Positions 1-9,200 of a DNA stretch of 64,000 nucleotides are shown here, one piece after another. Below the pieces are notes generated by a model. That model ran no database searches and was not told the origin of the DNA. It worked only from the letters and a program-made list of their open reading frames with translations. Source of the DNA: Clostridia bacterium (GTDB lineage: Bacteria > Bacillota > Clostridia > Christensenellales > Borkfalkiaceae); contig CAAGJM010000035.1 of the NCBI GenBank assembly GCA_900770185.1, positions 1-64,000 on the forward strand, given 5' to 3'. Made by a program: the position numbers and the translations under genes. The number at the start of each line of letters is the position of its first letter. Position 1 is the stretch's first letter.

Positions 1-386
1 GAGCGAATCCCTAACCTTCCGCCATACAAAACGGGCACGGCGTTTGTCGTGTCCGTTTTGTATTAAGAGATAAAAAGGGATGAGAACGGGCAAGTAGCGG
101 CAAACCTTTGAGTTTAATTTTTTAAACGGTTTGCCGCCAAACGCAACGGTGTTGCGTTTGTTGCCTCGGCGTGATAGCAAGCGCGAACGAAAAGCTTTTA
201 CGAATAAGTTCACGGCGAACGAGGAGTGAGCCTGACAAGTTTGTACGAGTTGATAGTTGAGTAGCGCCGCGGAGCGAATCCCTAACCTTCCGCCATACAA
301 AACGGGCACGGCGTTTGTCGTGTCCGTTTTGTATTAAGAGATAAAAAGGGATGAGAACGGGCAAGTAGCGGAAAAACTTTGAGTTT
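1..386. repeat. Tandem 271-bp-period repeat at the window edge
   Basis: Bases 1-115 recur at 272-386. The first 100 bases are identical, with two mismatches in the last 15. The unit starts at or before the window edge, so the full length and copy number are unknown. Each copy carries a 16-bp stem (24-39 with 48-63, and 295-310 with 319-334) with one G-T pair and an 8-base loop. The spacer between copies holds a further 9-bp hairpin at 139-159. No credible protein is encoded: the 80-codon reading frame on the minus strand lies wholly inside the repeat. It could be a dispersed intergenic element or the remains of a mobile element. I did not find another copy in this window. Confidence 0.85.
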
Positions 387-411
387 TTAAAAGTAAAAAT
401 TACATTTTTGA

Positions 412-440
412 TTGAATTTTTAAAAAATTAGGTGTATATT
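412..440 (+). promoter_or_regulatory. Promoter of the metallophosphoesterase gene
   Basis: A TTGAAT -35 box (412-417) and a TATATT -10 box (435-440) are separated by 17 bp. They lie just after the repeat and 54 bases before the start codon, giving a leader of about 47 bases with a GGAG ribosome binding site. Confidence 0.5.
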
Positions 441-493
441 ATAAAAACATTGACCGTTGCGTTACGGTTTTTGATAAAAGGAGCAGATGAAAA

Positions 494-1453
494 ATGATTA
501 CTTTAAAGAAAATAAACGGTAAAATATTCAAAACGCTTGTGTTGCCCGATATACAGTTGGTCCTCGATGACGTGAACGAAAAAAGCGAAGCGTATTCGAT
601 TGCTTTCAGGACGATATCCGAGCTTATGAACAGGGTTGATCCCGATTTCGTGGTTTTGCTCGGCGATTTATCGAACGGCTTTTCGCTCGACGTGTATACG
701 ACGATAGGCGATTATATCGAAGGGTTCGGAAAGGACTGGACGCTTGTTTGGGGAAATCACGACAATCAGGGCGGCGCCGAATTTATAGAAAAAGTTTCCG
801 ACGTTTATCTTTCTCGTTATAAAAAATTCAGATTTGAAAAGGGCGACAAAAAATTAGGTAACGGGAATTTCCTGATAGAAGTAAAAAACGAACATAAGGT
901 GGTTACCGGGCTGATTTTTATGGATACGCACGACCGTGATTACGTAAACGGAAAGGAATGTTGGGGCAAACTCAATGCCGAGCAGGCCGACTGGTACAAA
1001 TCGACGGTTGCAAAATTAAAGTCGGACGGGTGTTTTAATTCTGCGATTTTCATACATATTCCTTTTATGGCGTATAAAGACGCGTTCGACGCGGCGATAA
1101 GGCTTGAGTATTCGGATAAGAAAATCAGCGTGAAAGATAGTTATGAAGAAAAAATCTGGAATGACGGTTACAAAAATTCAGTAGGCGTAAAATACGAATC
1201 GGTTTCGGCGCACCCCTTAGACGATTTTTTTAAAAACGTTGAACAAAACGGAATGAAAAATTACGTCTTTGCGGGACACGATCACGTAAACAACTTTATA
1301 ATCGACTATAAAAATTCAAAACTTATTTATGCCTTGAAAACCGGTATAGGTTGTTATTATTCGCCGGAACTTTGCGGCGGTACGGTGCTTGAAATAACCG
1401 ATGACGGTATCGGCAAAGTGTATCACGAATATACCGAAGGAAAAAAAGAATAA
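494..1453 (+). CDS. Calcineurin-like metallophosphoesterase
   Basis: This 319-residue protein has the ordered metal-binding blocks of the calcineurin-like phosphoesterase fold: Asp19 near the N-terminus, GDLSNG at 57-62, GNHDN at 87-91, a His in the HIPF block near 190, and GHDH at 261-264. These residues hold a two-metal centre that cleaves phosphomono- or phosphodiesters. There is no signal peptide or membrane helix, so it should act in the cytoplasm; the overall layout resembles purple-acid-phosphatase/Dcr2-like members. The substrate cannot be told from sequence. The ATG is preceded by a GGAG site about 9 bases upstream. It stands alone, between the left-edge repeat and a terminator shared with the convergent araC-type gene, so a link with the glycan locus is only positional. 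Confidence 0.85.
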   Translation: MITLKKINGKIFKTLVLPDIQLVLDDVNEKSEAYSIAFRTISELMNRVDPDFVVLLGDLSNGFSLDVYTTIGDYIEGFGKDWTLVWGNHDNQGGAEFIEKVSDVYLSRYKKFRFEKGDKKLGNGNFLIEVKNEHKVVTGLIFMDTHDRDYVNGKECWGKLNAEQADWYKSTVAKLKSDGCFNSAIFIHIPFMAYKDAFDAAIRLEYSDKKISVKDSYEEKIWNDGYKNSVGVKYESVSAHPLDDFFKNVEQNGMKNYVFAGHDHVNNFIIDYKNSKLIYALKTGIGCYYSPELCGGTVLEITDDGIGKVYHEYTEGKKE

Positions 1454-1497
1454 AATATCGTAGCAAATAAAAGCGGTTAATTATAATAAATATAAGT

Positions 1498-1538
1498 AAA
1501 AAAACGAGTTCTGTTTTGTCAGAATCTCGTTTTTTTTA
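1498..1538. terminator. Bidirectional terminator
   Basis: A hairpin with arms ACGAGTTCTG and CAGAATCTCGT (one mismatch) is flanked by an A-run on the left and a run of eight T on the right. It lies between the convergent metallophosphoesterase and AraC-type genes and can serve both strands. Confidence 0.8.
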
Positions 1539-1569
1539 CGTTATAAATTTTGCTTATACGGGCGGTTAA

Positions 1570-2397
1570 TCAGCTTCTATGATATTTAGCCGCGTATTGC
1601 GATGGGGTAAAACCCGTTCTTTCCTTAAAAAACGTGCAAAATCTCGGATATGTGGCAAAGCCTATACATTCGGCGATATAGCTGTGTTGGTAAGACGTGC
1701 CGCTAAGAAGCTTTTTGGCGTAATTTAACCGTTTATCTTTAAGATATTCCGACGGGCTTACGCCTATTTCTTTTGTAAAAATGCTGTTTAAATGCGAGTA
1801 CGAATAATTTGTTTTCGATATCAGTTCGCGAAGAGGCAAAGCAAGATTTACAGGATTTCTTAACAGGTTTAAAAAGGTCTGAATACCGTCGTTATAACAT
1901 TTAAGCGTTTTTTCTTTGGCGAATTGATTGATAATACATTCGGCATAAGTAAGCAATAATGCGTCGCACATTAAGCTATAATCGAAATCAGAAGAGGACA
2001 AAAAGACGTTTTTAATCTCGTTTATATGTTGGTTTCTGCCCGAAGATACGTGAAAAGCTATTTCGTCTAACGACTGTAATTTACTTATTACGTCGCGGCT
2101 TAAAAAACTCATTAAAGACATAAAATATTCGGTTTTTACGCGACACGTTATATACGAAGAGTCGGGAACGTTCTCGTGCGTAGAATGATAATCGTCGGGG
2201 CGAAGCACGCACAAAGTCTGCGGTTTAATTATGAATTTCTTTTTGTTGATTTTATGGGTGTACTCGCCCGACGTCACGTACAAAAATTCCCAAGACCCCT
2301 TATGGTCATGGTAAATGGGATAATCGCCCGTTCTGAAGTAAAAGAACAGCGTTTCTAATTTCCATGTTTCGGTTGTAGTAACTTTCTTTTTGCTCAT
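1570..2397 (-). CDS. AraC-family transcriptional regulator
   Basis: This 275-residue regulator has an N-terminal cupin-type sensor (about 15-110, with the YHDH metal-site-like stretch and RPDDYH) and a C-terminal pair of helix-turn-helix units (about 185-272). The C-terminal part carries the family pattern IGVSPSEYLKDKR, then IGFATYPRFCTFFKERTGFTPSQY. AraC-type proteins of this shape bind a sugar or metabolite and activate a neighbouring promoter. It is transcribed divergently from the sugar-binding lipoprotein gene, so it is the likely activator of the locus. The start ATG follows a strong minus-strand promoter closely, leaving a leader of only about ten bases. The inducer is unknown. Confidence 0.9.
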   Translation of the reverse strand: MSKKKVTTTETWKLETLFFYFRTGDYPIYHDHKGSWEFLYVTSGEYTHKINKKKFIIKPQTLCVLRPDDYHSTHENVPDSSYITCRVKTEYFMSLMSFLSRDVISKLQSLDEIAFHVSSGRNQHINEIKNVFLSSSDFDYSLMCDALLLTYAECIINQFAKEKTLKCYNDGIQTFLNLLRNPVNLALPLRELISKTNYSYSHLNSIFTKEIGVSPSEYLKDKRLNYAKKLLSGTSYQHSYIAECIGFATYPRFCTFFKERTGFTPSQYAAKYHRS

Positions 2398-2414
2398 TGT
2401 TTTTACCTAAGTAA

Positions 2415-2443
2415 ATATTATCACTCGTTTAAAGCGATGTCAA
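2415..2443 (-). promoter_or_regulatory. Promoter of the AraC-type regulator gene
   Basis: On the minus strand a perfect TTGACA (2443-2438) and TAATAT (2420-2415) are 17 bp apart. The -10 box ends 17 bases before the ATG, so the leader is very short. Confidence 0.65.
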
Positions 2444-2485
2444 CAGGCATAATTAAGATTTAATCGATTTTTAATTTTTAAAATC

Positions 2486-2514
2486 AGTAAAAAAAGAAAT
2501 AAAACAAGTAAAAA
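2486..2514 (+). promoter_or_regulatory. Candidate AraC-type operator, direct repeats 21 bp apart
   Basis: AGTAAAAA occurs at 2486-2493 and again at 2507-2514, exactly 21 bp apart. The second copy ends five bases before the -35 box of the binding-protein gene. Two direct half-sites 21 bp apart next to the -35 box is the geometry of activating AraC-family sites. The region is A-rich, so chance repetition is possible. Confidence 0.4.
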
Positions 2515-2519
2515 GAATA

Positions 2520-2548
2520 TTGAAAAACAATAGTATGCGATTTATAAT
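2520..2548 (+). promoter_or_regulatory. Promoter of the glycan locus
   Basis: TTGAAA (2520-2525) and a perfect TATAAT (2543-2548) are separated by 17 bp. The predicted start of transcription near 2555 gives a leader of about 47 bases. It is the only clear promoter found for the whole 2602-29204 gene run. Confidence 0.65.
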
Positions 2549-2601
2549 TTAATCAAATATACGTATCTTTAAGGTGCGGCTATATGATTTCGGAGGCAAC
2601 T

Positions 2602-4302
2602 ATGAAGAATTCTTTTTTGAAAAAATTATTAAGCGTCGCAATAGCGCTTTTAACCATGTTTGTTATGGTTTCTTGCGGGAAAAACGGTAACGGCGGTTCG
2701 TCCAAAAAAGACGACCCGACAAAAACAAAACTTACGATTTTTACTTATAAAGCGGGGTATGGCGACGAATGGTTGGTCAATCTTTGCAATTCGTTTGAAA
2801 AAGCGTATGCGAATTATTCGTTTGAACCGGGTAAAACGGGCGTTATCATCGATGAACCTAAGGGCGATATGCGTACCTTCACTACCGCGCAAATGAAAGA
2901 ATCTTCTTTTGATATTTTCTTTCTCGAAAACGCGCCGTATTACAACTATCTCGACGGTACGCTCGAAGACTTAACTTCGATTGTCGAAAACAAGGCGGAC
3001 GACGGCGATAGTCTTACCGTTTTGCAAAAACTCGACGAACAGCAAACCGATTATTACGGAGTTAAAAAAGACGATAAAACTCACTATTACGGTTTACCTT
3101 CGTATATAGGCAACTACGGTATCGTTTACAATATAGACTTATTCAATAAAAAAGGATATTATCTTGCAGCCGACAGAACTAACGGCGTTATTCTCGGCAC
3201 CGGCGCGAATAAAAACGCGACGAAATCTAACGGTCCCGACGGCAAACCCGGAACGGACGACGACGGGTTGCCCGCAACTTACGAAGAATTTTTCCTTCTT
3301 TGCGATGAAATCGCAGGCAATAACGATACCCCCGTATGCTGGCCGGGCAAGTATAGACAACATCACCTTGAAAATCTTTTGGACAGCCTTGTTTCCGATT
3401 ACGAAGGCGTAGATCAAATGCGTCTCAATTATACTTTTGAAGGCGAGGCGGAAGATCTTGTGGTAATTGAAAACGGCAAGGTTAAAAGAAACGGCGACGG
3501 TACGCCCGTAACCGAAAAGAAAGCGATAACTACTTCCAACGGTTATGATATAGCTCGTCAGGCAGGTAAACTTTATGCAATGGAGTTTATCGAAAAACTT
3601 ATGACTAATAAAAAGTATTATAACGACGGCGCTTTTGTCGATTCGTTTACTCATACCGACAACCAAGAGTTATATCTTATGAACGGAACGGAATTAAGCG
3701 AAACCGATAAGACGACTGCTATGCTTATCGACGGTCCGTGGTGGATGGAGGAGTCGTCCGGCGTATTCGAAGCTATGTCTGAAGCAGACGAAAAATATTC
3801 TGAAAAGAACCGTAATTTCGGTTGGATGCCGCTTCCCAAAGCTACGCAGGATAAAGTGGGCAAAGGCAACGTTTATTCCGATTATCTTAACGCTTTCGTA
3901 TGCGTGAAATCGGGGCTTTCCGAAGGTGTTAAAAAAGCGGCTTTGGAATTCGTAAAATATTCTTGCTCGGATAAAATGCTCAGAGATTTTACTCGTACCA
4001 CGGGTGCGGTTAAAGGATATAAATACGATATGACCGCCGAAGATATGTCGAATCTTTCACAATTTTCGAAAACGTTGATAAGCGCGGTAAAAAGTTCAGA
4101 CGTAGTTTACAAATATTCGTCGAGCTCTTTCTATAATAAAAATTTAACTTACCTTGCTTACGACGTCGTGTATTCGGCAAACGTAAACGGCAGCACGTAT
4201 AAAAACGTTGTCGACGGAATAAGAGAAGGCGGAACGACCGGCGAGGGGTATTTTAAGAGCTTTGTCGAGTATTTCTCAAAATACGAATTCTGGAAGGCTT
4301 AA
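2602..4302 (+). CDS. ABC transporter sugar-binding lipoprotein
   Basis: This is a 566-residue extracellular solute-binding protein. A type II signal peptide ends in the lipobox MVSC, with the lipid-bearing Cys25, followed by a Gly/Ser/Asn-rich tether. The body has the family-1 binding-protein look (IFTYKAGYGDEWLVNLCNSF at the start; GPWWMEESSGVFE in the middle). It is longer than the usual 420-450 residues and carries an acidic insertion at about 210-224 (GPDGKPGTDDDG) that resembles a calcium-binding loop. I chose the ATG at 2602 because GGAGG lies five bases upstream; the in-frame ATG at 2584 lacks a site and would lengthen the signal peptide. It heads the locus and feeds the two permeases downstream. 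The ligand is probably an oligosaccharide. Confidence 0.88.
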   Translation: MKNSFLKKLLSVAIALLTMFVMVSCGKNGNGGSSKKDDPTKTKLTIFTYKAGYGDEWLVNLCNSFEKAYANYSFEPGKTGVIIDEPKGDMRTFTTAQMKESSFDIFFLENAPYYNYLDGTLEDLTSIVENKADDGDSLTVLQKLDEQQTDYYGVKKDDKTHYYGLPSYIGNYGIVYNIDLFNKKGYYLAADRTNGVILGTGANKNATKSNGPDGKPGTDDDGLPATYEEFFLLCDEIAGNNDTPVCWPGKYRQHHLENLLDSLVSDYEGVDQMRLNYTFEGEAEDLVVIENGKVKRNGDGTPVTEKKAITTSNGYDIARQAGKLYAMEFIEKLMTNKKYYNDGAFVDSFTHTDNQELYLMNGTELSETDKTTAMLIDGPWWMEESSGVFEAMSEADEKYSEKNRNFGWMPLPKATQDKVGKGNVYSDYLNAFVCVKSGLSEGVKKAALEFVKYSCSDKMLRDFTRTTGAVKGYKYDMTAEDMSNLSQFSKTLISAVKSSDVVYKYSSSSFYNKNLTYLAYDVVYSANVNGSTYKNVVDGIREGGTTGEGYFKSFVEYFSKYEFWKA

Positions 4303-4327
4303 TTATCTTTTATTACGGCTTAAAAAC

Positions 4328-4363
4328 TTTTACGCGTCGGCAAAAAATTGCCGACGCGTAAAA
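4328..4363 (+). other. Perfect 16-bp intercistronic hairpin
   Basis: The arms 4328-4343 and 4348-4363 are perfectly complementary, with a loop of four A. There is no T-run after it on the + strand, so it is not a standard intrinsic terminator. Between a binding-protein gene and its permease such a stem usually protects the upstream mRNA, letting more binding protein than permease be made; that role is inferred. Confidence 0.6.
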
Positions 4364-4388
4364 AACTAAAAACATAATCGGGGTTAAA

Positions 4389-5318
4389 ATGCAAAAAATA
4401 AAGGTTAAAGCGTTCAGAAGCGCTAAAAGTATGTGGTTTTACATAGGATTTATGGCTCTTCCTATACTGCAATTTTTTGTTTTCTATATTTGCGTGAATT
4501 TCAATTCATTCCTTTTAGCGTTCAGAAATATAGTCTTAGACGGCGATACGAAACAATACGTGTACTCTTGGACGATTAAAAATTTTACGAACTGGTTTAC
4601 CGACGCTAACGAATTTCAGCTTTTATTGCAGACGCTGAAAATATCGATAAAGTCGTATGCTGTTATGTTGTTAATCGGCACGCCTCTCGGTATGTTTTTT
4701 GCGTATTATATATTTAAAAAATTGCCCGGCTCTATGTTTTTCAGGTTTATGTTATTTATGCCGTCGATAATTGCAAGCATAGTTTTGGTAACCGTATTCC
4801 GTTATTTTACCGATTACGTGGTGCCGGTGGGGCTAAAAGCGTTGAATATAACGCTCGAATCGACCCTTTTATCGGGTAAAGCAACGCGTTACGCAACGGT
4901 TATGTTCTATAACTTGTTCGTAAGTTTCGGTACCTCGGTATTGCTTTATTCGAATAAAATGGCAAATATTTCGCCTGAGGTCATCGAGGCGGCGGAACTT
5001 GACGGCGTAAACGCGGTTCAGGAATTTTTCCATATAGTTATGCCGCAAACGTTTTCGATTTTATCCGTGTTTTTGGTTACGGGCGTTGCGGCGATATTTA
5101 CTAACGAAATAAACAATTTCTCGTTTTTCAACTATAACTGGAAGCCGGACACGGCAACCCTCGGGTTCTTAATGTATTACAGAACGCAAAAAGCAAAATC
5201 GGATATATCTCAGTACCCGCCGCTCGCAGCGCTCGGTTTAATGATGTCGGCTATTGCTATCCCGTACACTTTCTTAGTCCGTTGGCTGCTTAATAAATTC
5301 GGACCGAGCGAAGATTGA
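4389..5318 (+). CDS. ABC sugar transporter permease (MalF-type)
   Basis: This 309-residue protein has about six membrane helices, the first near 17-40. The cytoplasmic EAA loop that docks the ATPase is clear: EAAELDGVNAVQEFFHIVMP, near 200-220. It is the first of two permeases for the lipoprotein-dependent importer. No ATPase gene lies in the window; many Bacillota use one shared MsmK/UgpC-type ATPase for several sugar importers, and that is the likely situation here. The stop codon region provides the ribosome binding site for the next permease. Confidence 0.9.
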   Translation: MQKIKVKAFRSAKSMWFYIGFMALPILQFFVFYICVNFNSFLLAFRNIVLDGDTKQYVYSWTIKNFTNWFTDANEFQLLLQTLKISIKSYAVMLLIGTPLGMFFAYYIFKKLPGSMFFRFMLFMPSIIASIVLVTVFRYFTDYVVPVGLKALNITLESTLLSGKATRYATVMFYNLFVSFGTSVLLYSNKMANISPEVIEAAELDGVNAVQEFFHIVMPQTFSILSVFLVTGVAAIFTNEINNFSFFNYNWKPDTATLGFLMYYRTQKAKSDISQYPPLAALGLMMSAIAIPYTFLVRWLLNKFGPSED

Positions 5319-5329
5319 GAGGTGGAATT

Positions 5330-6202
5330 ATGAAAAGGAAAAAGTTAAAAAACAGATTATCTCCGATTACGATAATAATGCTTGCGGTTCTTATTCTGTA
5401 CAGCGTATTTCTTTTGTCGATGCTTCTTTGGACGGTGCTTACCTCGCTTAAAAAACCGCTCGGGTTCAATAACAACGTAATAGGATTTCCTAAACCGTGG
5501 TACTTTAAAAACATACCTTATATTCTCGAACATGCGGAAATAATAAAAGAGCAGGGCATCGTTCCGTTTTACGAAATAGTGTGGAATTCCGTGCTGTATT
5601 CGGTAGGGTGCGCGCTTATAAATACGGCGGTAACCTGCGTTGTAGCTTATCTTTGCGCAAGGTACGAGTGCAAGTTTTCAAAATTCGTATATTCGCTCGT
5701 TCTCGTGGTAATGGTTATTCCCGTCGTAGGAAACCAAACTTCCGAACTGCAAATGGCAATCAATTTGCGGCTATACGATAAAATGGCGGGTATGCTCGTT
5801 ATGAGGGCGACGTTCCTCGGCATATACTTCCTTGTGTTTTACAATATGTTTAAAGCCGTACCGAAGGCTTACAGCGAAGCCGCCGAGATAGACGGCGCGG
5901 GAGATTTTCAGATAATGGTTCAGATTTTTTTTCCGATAGTAGCAAACACTTTTTTAACGGTTTTACTTATTAACTTTATAGGTTACTGGAACAACTATCA
6001 AGTCCCCATGGTCTACGTTCCGAATCATCCGACTCTTGCAGAATATATGTTCCAAATTACGACGTTTTCGAAATATCCGTTCAGCAAGGCGCCCGTACAA
6101 CTTTCGGCTTCGCTGATTTTACTTGTGCCGGCAGTTGTCATATTTGCGTGCATGCACAAAAGATTGCTCGGTAACATATCTATCGGCGGCATTAAAGGGT
6201 AA
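5330..6202 (+). CDS. ABC sugar transporter permease (MalG-type)
   Basis: This 290-residue partner permease has six predicted helices and the EAA loop SEAAEIDGAGDFQIMVQIFF, near 187-206. The ATG at 5330 is preceded by GAGAGGTGG; the earlier in-frame TTG at 5315 overlaps the previous stop codon and lies within this site, so it is unlikely to be used. With the upstream permease it forms the membrane channel of a carbohydrate importer of the CUT1 type. The protein ends in the common family tail ISIGGIKG. Confidence 0.9.
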   Translation: MKRKKLKNRLSPITIIMLAVLILYSVFLLSMLLWTVLTSLKKPLGFNNNVIGFPKPWYFKNIPYILEHAEIIKEQGIVPFYEIVWNSVLYSVGCALINTAVTCVVAYLCARYECKFSKFVYSLVLVVMVIPVVGNQTSELQMAINLRLYDKMAGMLVMRATFLGIYFLVFYNMFKAVPKAYSEAAEIDGAGDFQIMVQIFFPIVANTFLTVLLINFIGYWNNYQVPMVYVPNHPTLAEYMFQITTFSKYPFSKAPVQLSASLILLVPAVVIFACMHKRLLGNISIGGIKG

Positions 6203-6237
6203 TATAGTCGCAAACAACTAAAATCAGGGAGAAAATA

Positions 6238-9200
6238 ATGAAAAACAAAAAAACACTTGTTGCATTTATCTTGACAATAGCGTTTTGCGTTTCGATTGGC
6301 ACGGTCGGCGCGATAAGCGTTTACGCCAAAACCGAAAAATGGAGCGCGGTCAACATAGAAACTTCTTACGCGTACGGCGATGATTTTATCGTCCCGGAAC
6401 GAACGGTTACGGCTGGTGATAAAACCGTAACCGCTTTATCGACCGTTACTTATCCGAACGGTAAAATCACGAGTGAAAAAACCGTCAGGCTCGGTATTAT
6501 CGGCGATTACGTCATAAGGTATTACGCAGAAATCGGTTCTAAACAATATGCCAAAGAAGAAAAGTTTTCGGTAAACGGCGTAGGTTATGAAACCAAATCG
6601 CCTTTAAGCAGCGCGGCGTACGGAAACTACGGCGAATACGGCGCGAATACGGACGGCTTGTTGGTAAGGCTTGCGAATAAAGACGAGCTTACTTTTACAA
6701 AACTTATCGACGTTAGGTCGCTTTCGCAAGCTACCCCCATAGCGGACTTTTTCATCACGCCCGACCGACAGGGTTCGGCTGATTTTAACAAACTGATATT
6801 CAGACTCACCGATTCCTTAGACGACTCGGTATATCTCGATATAGAAATAAACCGCAGTCAATTTTCCGGCAGCGGACTTACGATGTCGTGGGTAATGGCG
6901 GGCGGAAACGGTCAAGATATGGTCGGCGAAGAGTTGGGTAAAATGATTCACGTTAACGACAACGTCGGCGCGTCTATGGACGGTTCTTTCGTCGCGCAAG
7001 ATAACTCGGGTACGTGGAACGGTCCCGCGCACAATCACGAACCGGATAAATACGTTATGCGCATTTACTTCGATTATAAGACCAAAACGGTTTACAATAC
7101 TTCAAAAAAAGTTGCCGATCTTGACGATCCCGTTTACTACAAAGATTTATGGAGCGGCTTTGTAAGCGATAAAGCTCGCCTTTCGGTTCGCGCAAACGGT
7201 TATTTGAACACGACCGCGAATTTCTGCATTACGGCAGTAAACGGATTGACGCAAGACGAATTGAAAAACAACTCGTTCTGCGACGACGGCGCGCCTGTAA
7301 TCACCGTTTTAACCGAAGAAAGCGAAACGCCTAAGGCTGAAACGGGGCGGGCTTATTCTATACCTAAGGCAGTCGGATACGACGATTACGCCGGCGAATG
7401 CGAAACGAACGTAAATGTATATTACGGTTATTTTTCGGAAACGCCCGTTTCGGTAGGAGTCGTGAACGGCTCGTTTACCCCCGACCGCGGCGGAGATTAC
7501 GCGATAGTTTATTCCGCTTGCGACGGTTTCGGCAATAAAGCCGAAAAGGTCGTTCTCGTAGAAGCGGTCGAAAAAGTCGACGACATAAAAATCAATATGC
7601 CCGAAGGCATTTTAACCGAGATAAAGCTCGGCGAATATCTGAGTTTCCCCGTACCGACGATTGTCGGCGGCAGCGGAAAAATCAATCTCGAAACGGCGGT
7701 TGTTTTTAACGGCGAACGCGTCGCTTTGAAAGACGGCTTCAGACCCGAAAACGCGGGTAAATACAAAATTGAATACCTTGCGACCGACTATATCGGTAAA
7801 ACCGCGGTCGCATCGTTCGAGGTTAACGCTAAGGCAAACGACAAGCCGTTATTCTTAGAAGACGTTTCTTTACCCCCCGTTTATATTTCGGGCGGTAAGT
7901 ATGAATTACCGATTTTATACGCGAACGATTATTCGAGCGGAAGACTTGAAAGAGTTCTTTGCAAAGTAAGGGTAAAAGACGCAAACGGCGTTAAAACCTA
8001 CGTTTCGGGCGAGCGGTTTATTCCGACCGCGGCAAATAACGGCGAAAAAGCGGAAATAACTTATTTTGCGGGAGAAACCGATTATCGTACGATTTCCGTT
8101 CCCGTCGTTATAGGCAGGGACGAATCTTCGGTAATCATGAAAAATTACGTGTGCGGCGACGACGTAACCGTCGACGTTCGCGACGAGAACGGAGCTTTGT
8201 ATACCACGGGTATTGCTGTTACCCCTAAAACGAATAAAGCCAAATGGGTGTTTGCAAACGCTCAGGTGGCAAACGGCGCGTCCGTTGCTTTGCAAACGAT
8301 TAACGGTAAATCGTCGTTCGACTTACTCGGCTTTACTTTCGCCGACGCAAACGATTCGGGTTGTTCGGTAACCGTCAAAGCAGCCGTTAAAACCCGAAAA
8401 TTGGAAATAACTCACGGCGACGACGTATATACGTTGGAAACCGCTATAAAGAACGGCGGAAAAATACAGGTGTCGTTATCGGACGGTAAAATAAGCATAG
8501 ATTGCAACGACGGCGAATCGACGTTGTCGCTTCCGCTAAAAGTGTACGATAACGGCGAAAAGTTTAACGGATTCCCGTCGTCAAGAGTATATCTCGGCGT
8601 ATACAGCGAGGGCGATCCGAGCGGAATAAAGTACCTTGTTACTTCCGTTTGCGAAAACGTGCTTTCTTACAGAAACAACGATTCCAACGCGCCTGCTTTC
8701 AGCATTTCGGGCGATTATGGCGGAAAGTGGGAACTTAATTCCGTTTATACCGTTAACAAGGGCGTGTGCGGCGACGTGTTTGCTCCTTCGTCGGAAGTTT
8801 CGTTTACCGTAACCGCGCCGGACGGTTCTATAGTGAAAGACGTAAACGGCAAGGAGCTTAAATCGGTTTCGGCAGACGCGGAATACGAATTACTTCTTTC
8901 TTCTTACGGAAAATATAAAATCAGTTACTCGATTAAAGAAGTAGACTGGCTCGGCAACTCTAAAATTTTCAACGTGACGGTAAGCGTCGTCGATGAAGAC
9001 GCGCCCGTTATTGAGTTCACGAGCGACGGAACGAAGGAAGCGTCAGTCGGTGAAACGATAGTAATGCCGAATTTTAAAGTTTCCGATAACGTTACGGCCG
9101 AAAAAGATATTAAAGTTTCGGTTTACGTCGTAAACGCTTACGGCAAACTGATAGCGCTTAAAGACGGCGCAAATTCGATAAAGTGCGAATTCAACGGCGT

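Noticed and set aside
122..364. 80-codon minus-strand frame in the left-edge repeat
   Set aside because: It spans a duplicated non-coding repeat and its hairpins, and shows no domain or ribosome site.
1..386. CRISPR array
   Set aside because: The repeat unit is far too long, with only two copies and no regular spacers.
4328..4363. Intrinsic terminator after the binding-protein gene
   Set aside because: The stem is perfect but no T-run follows on the + strand, and the permease genes belong to the same system.
7915..8295. Long antisense frames across the giant lipoprotein genes
   Set aside because: They mirror strong codon bias on the coding strand; the products are of low complexity with no domains or ribosome sites.
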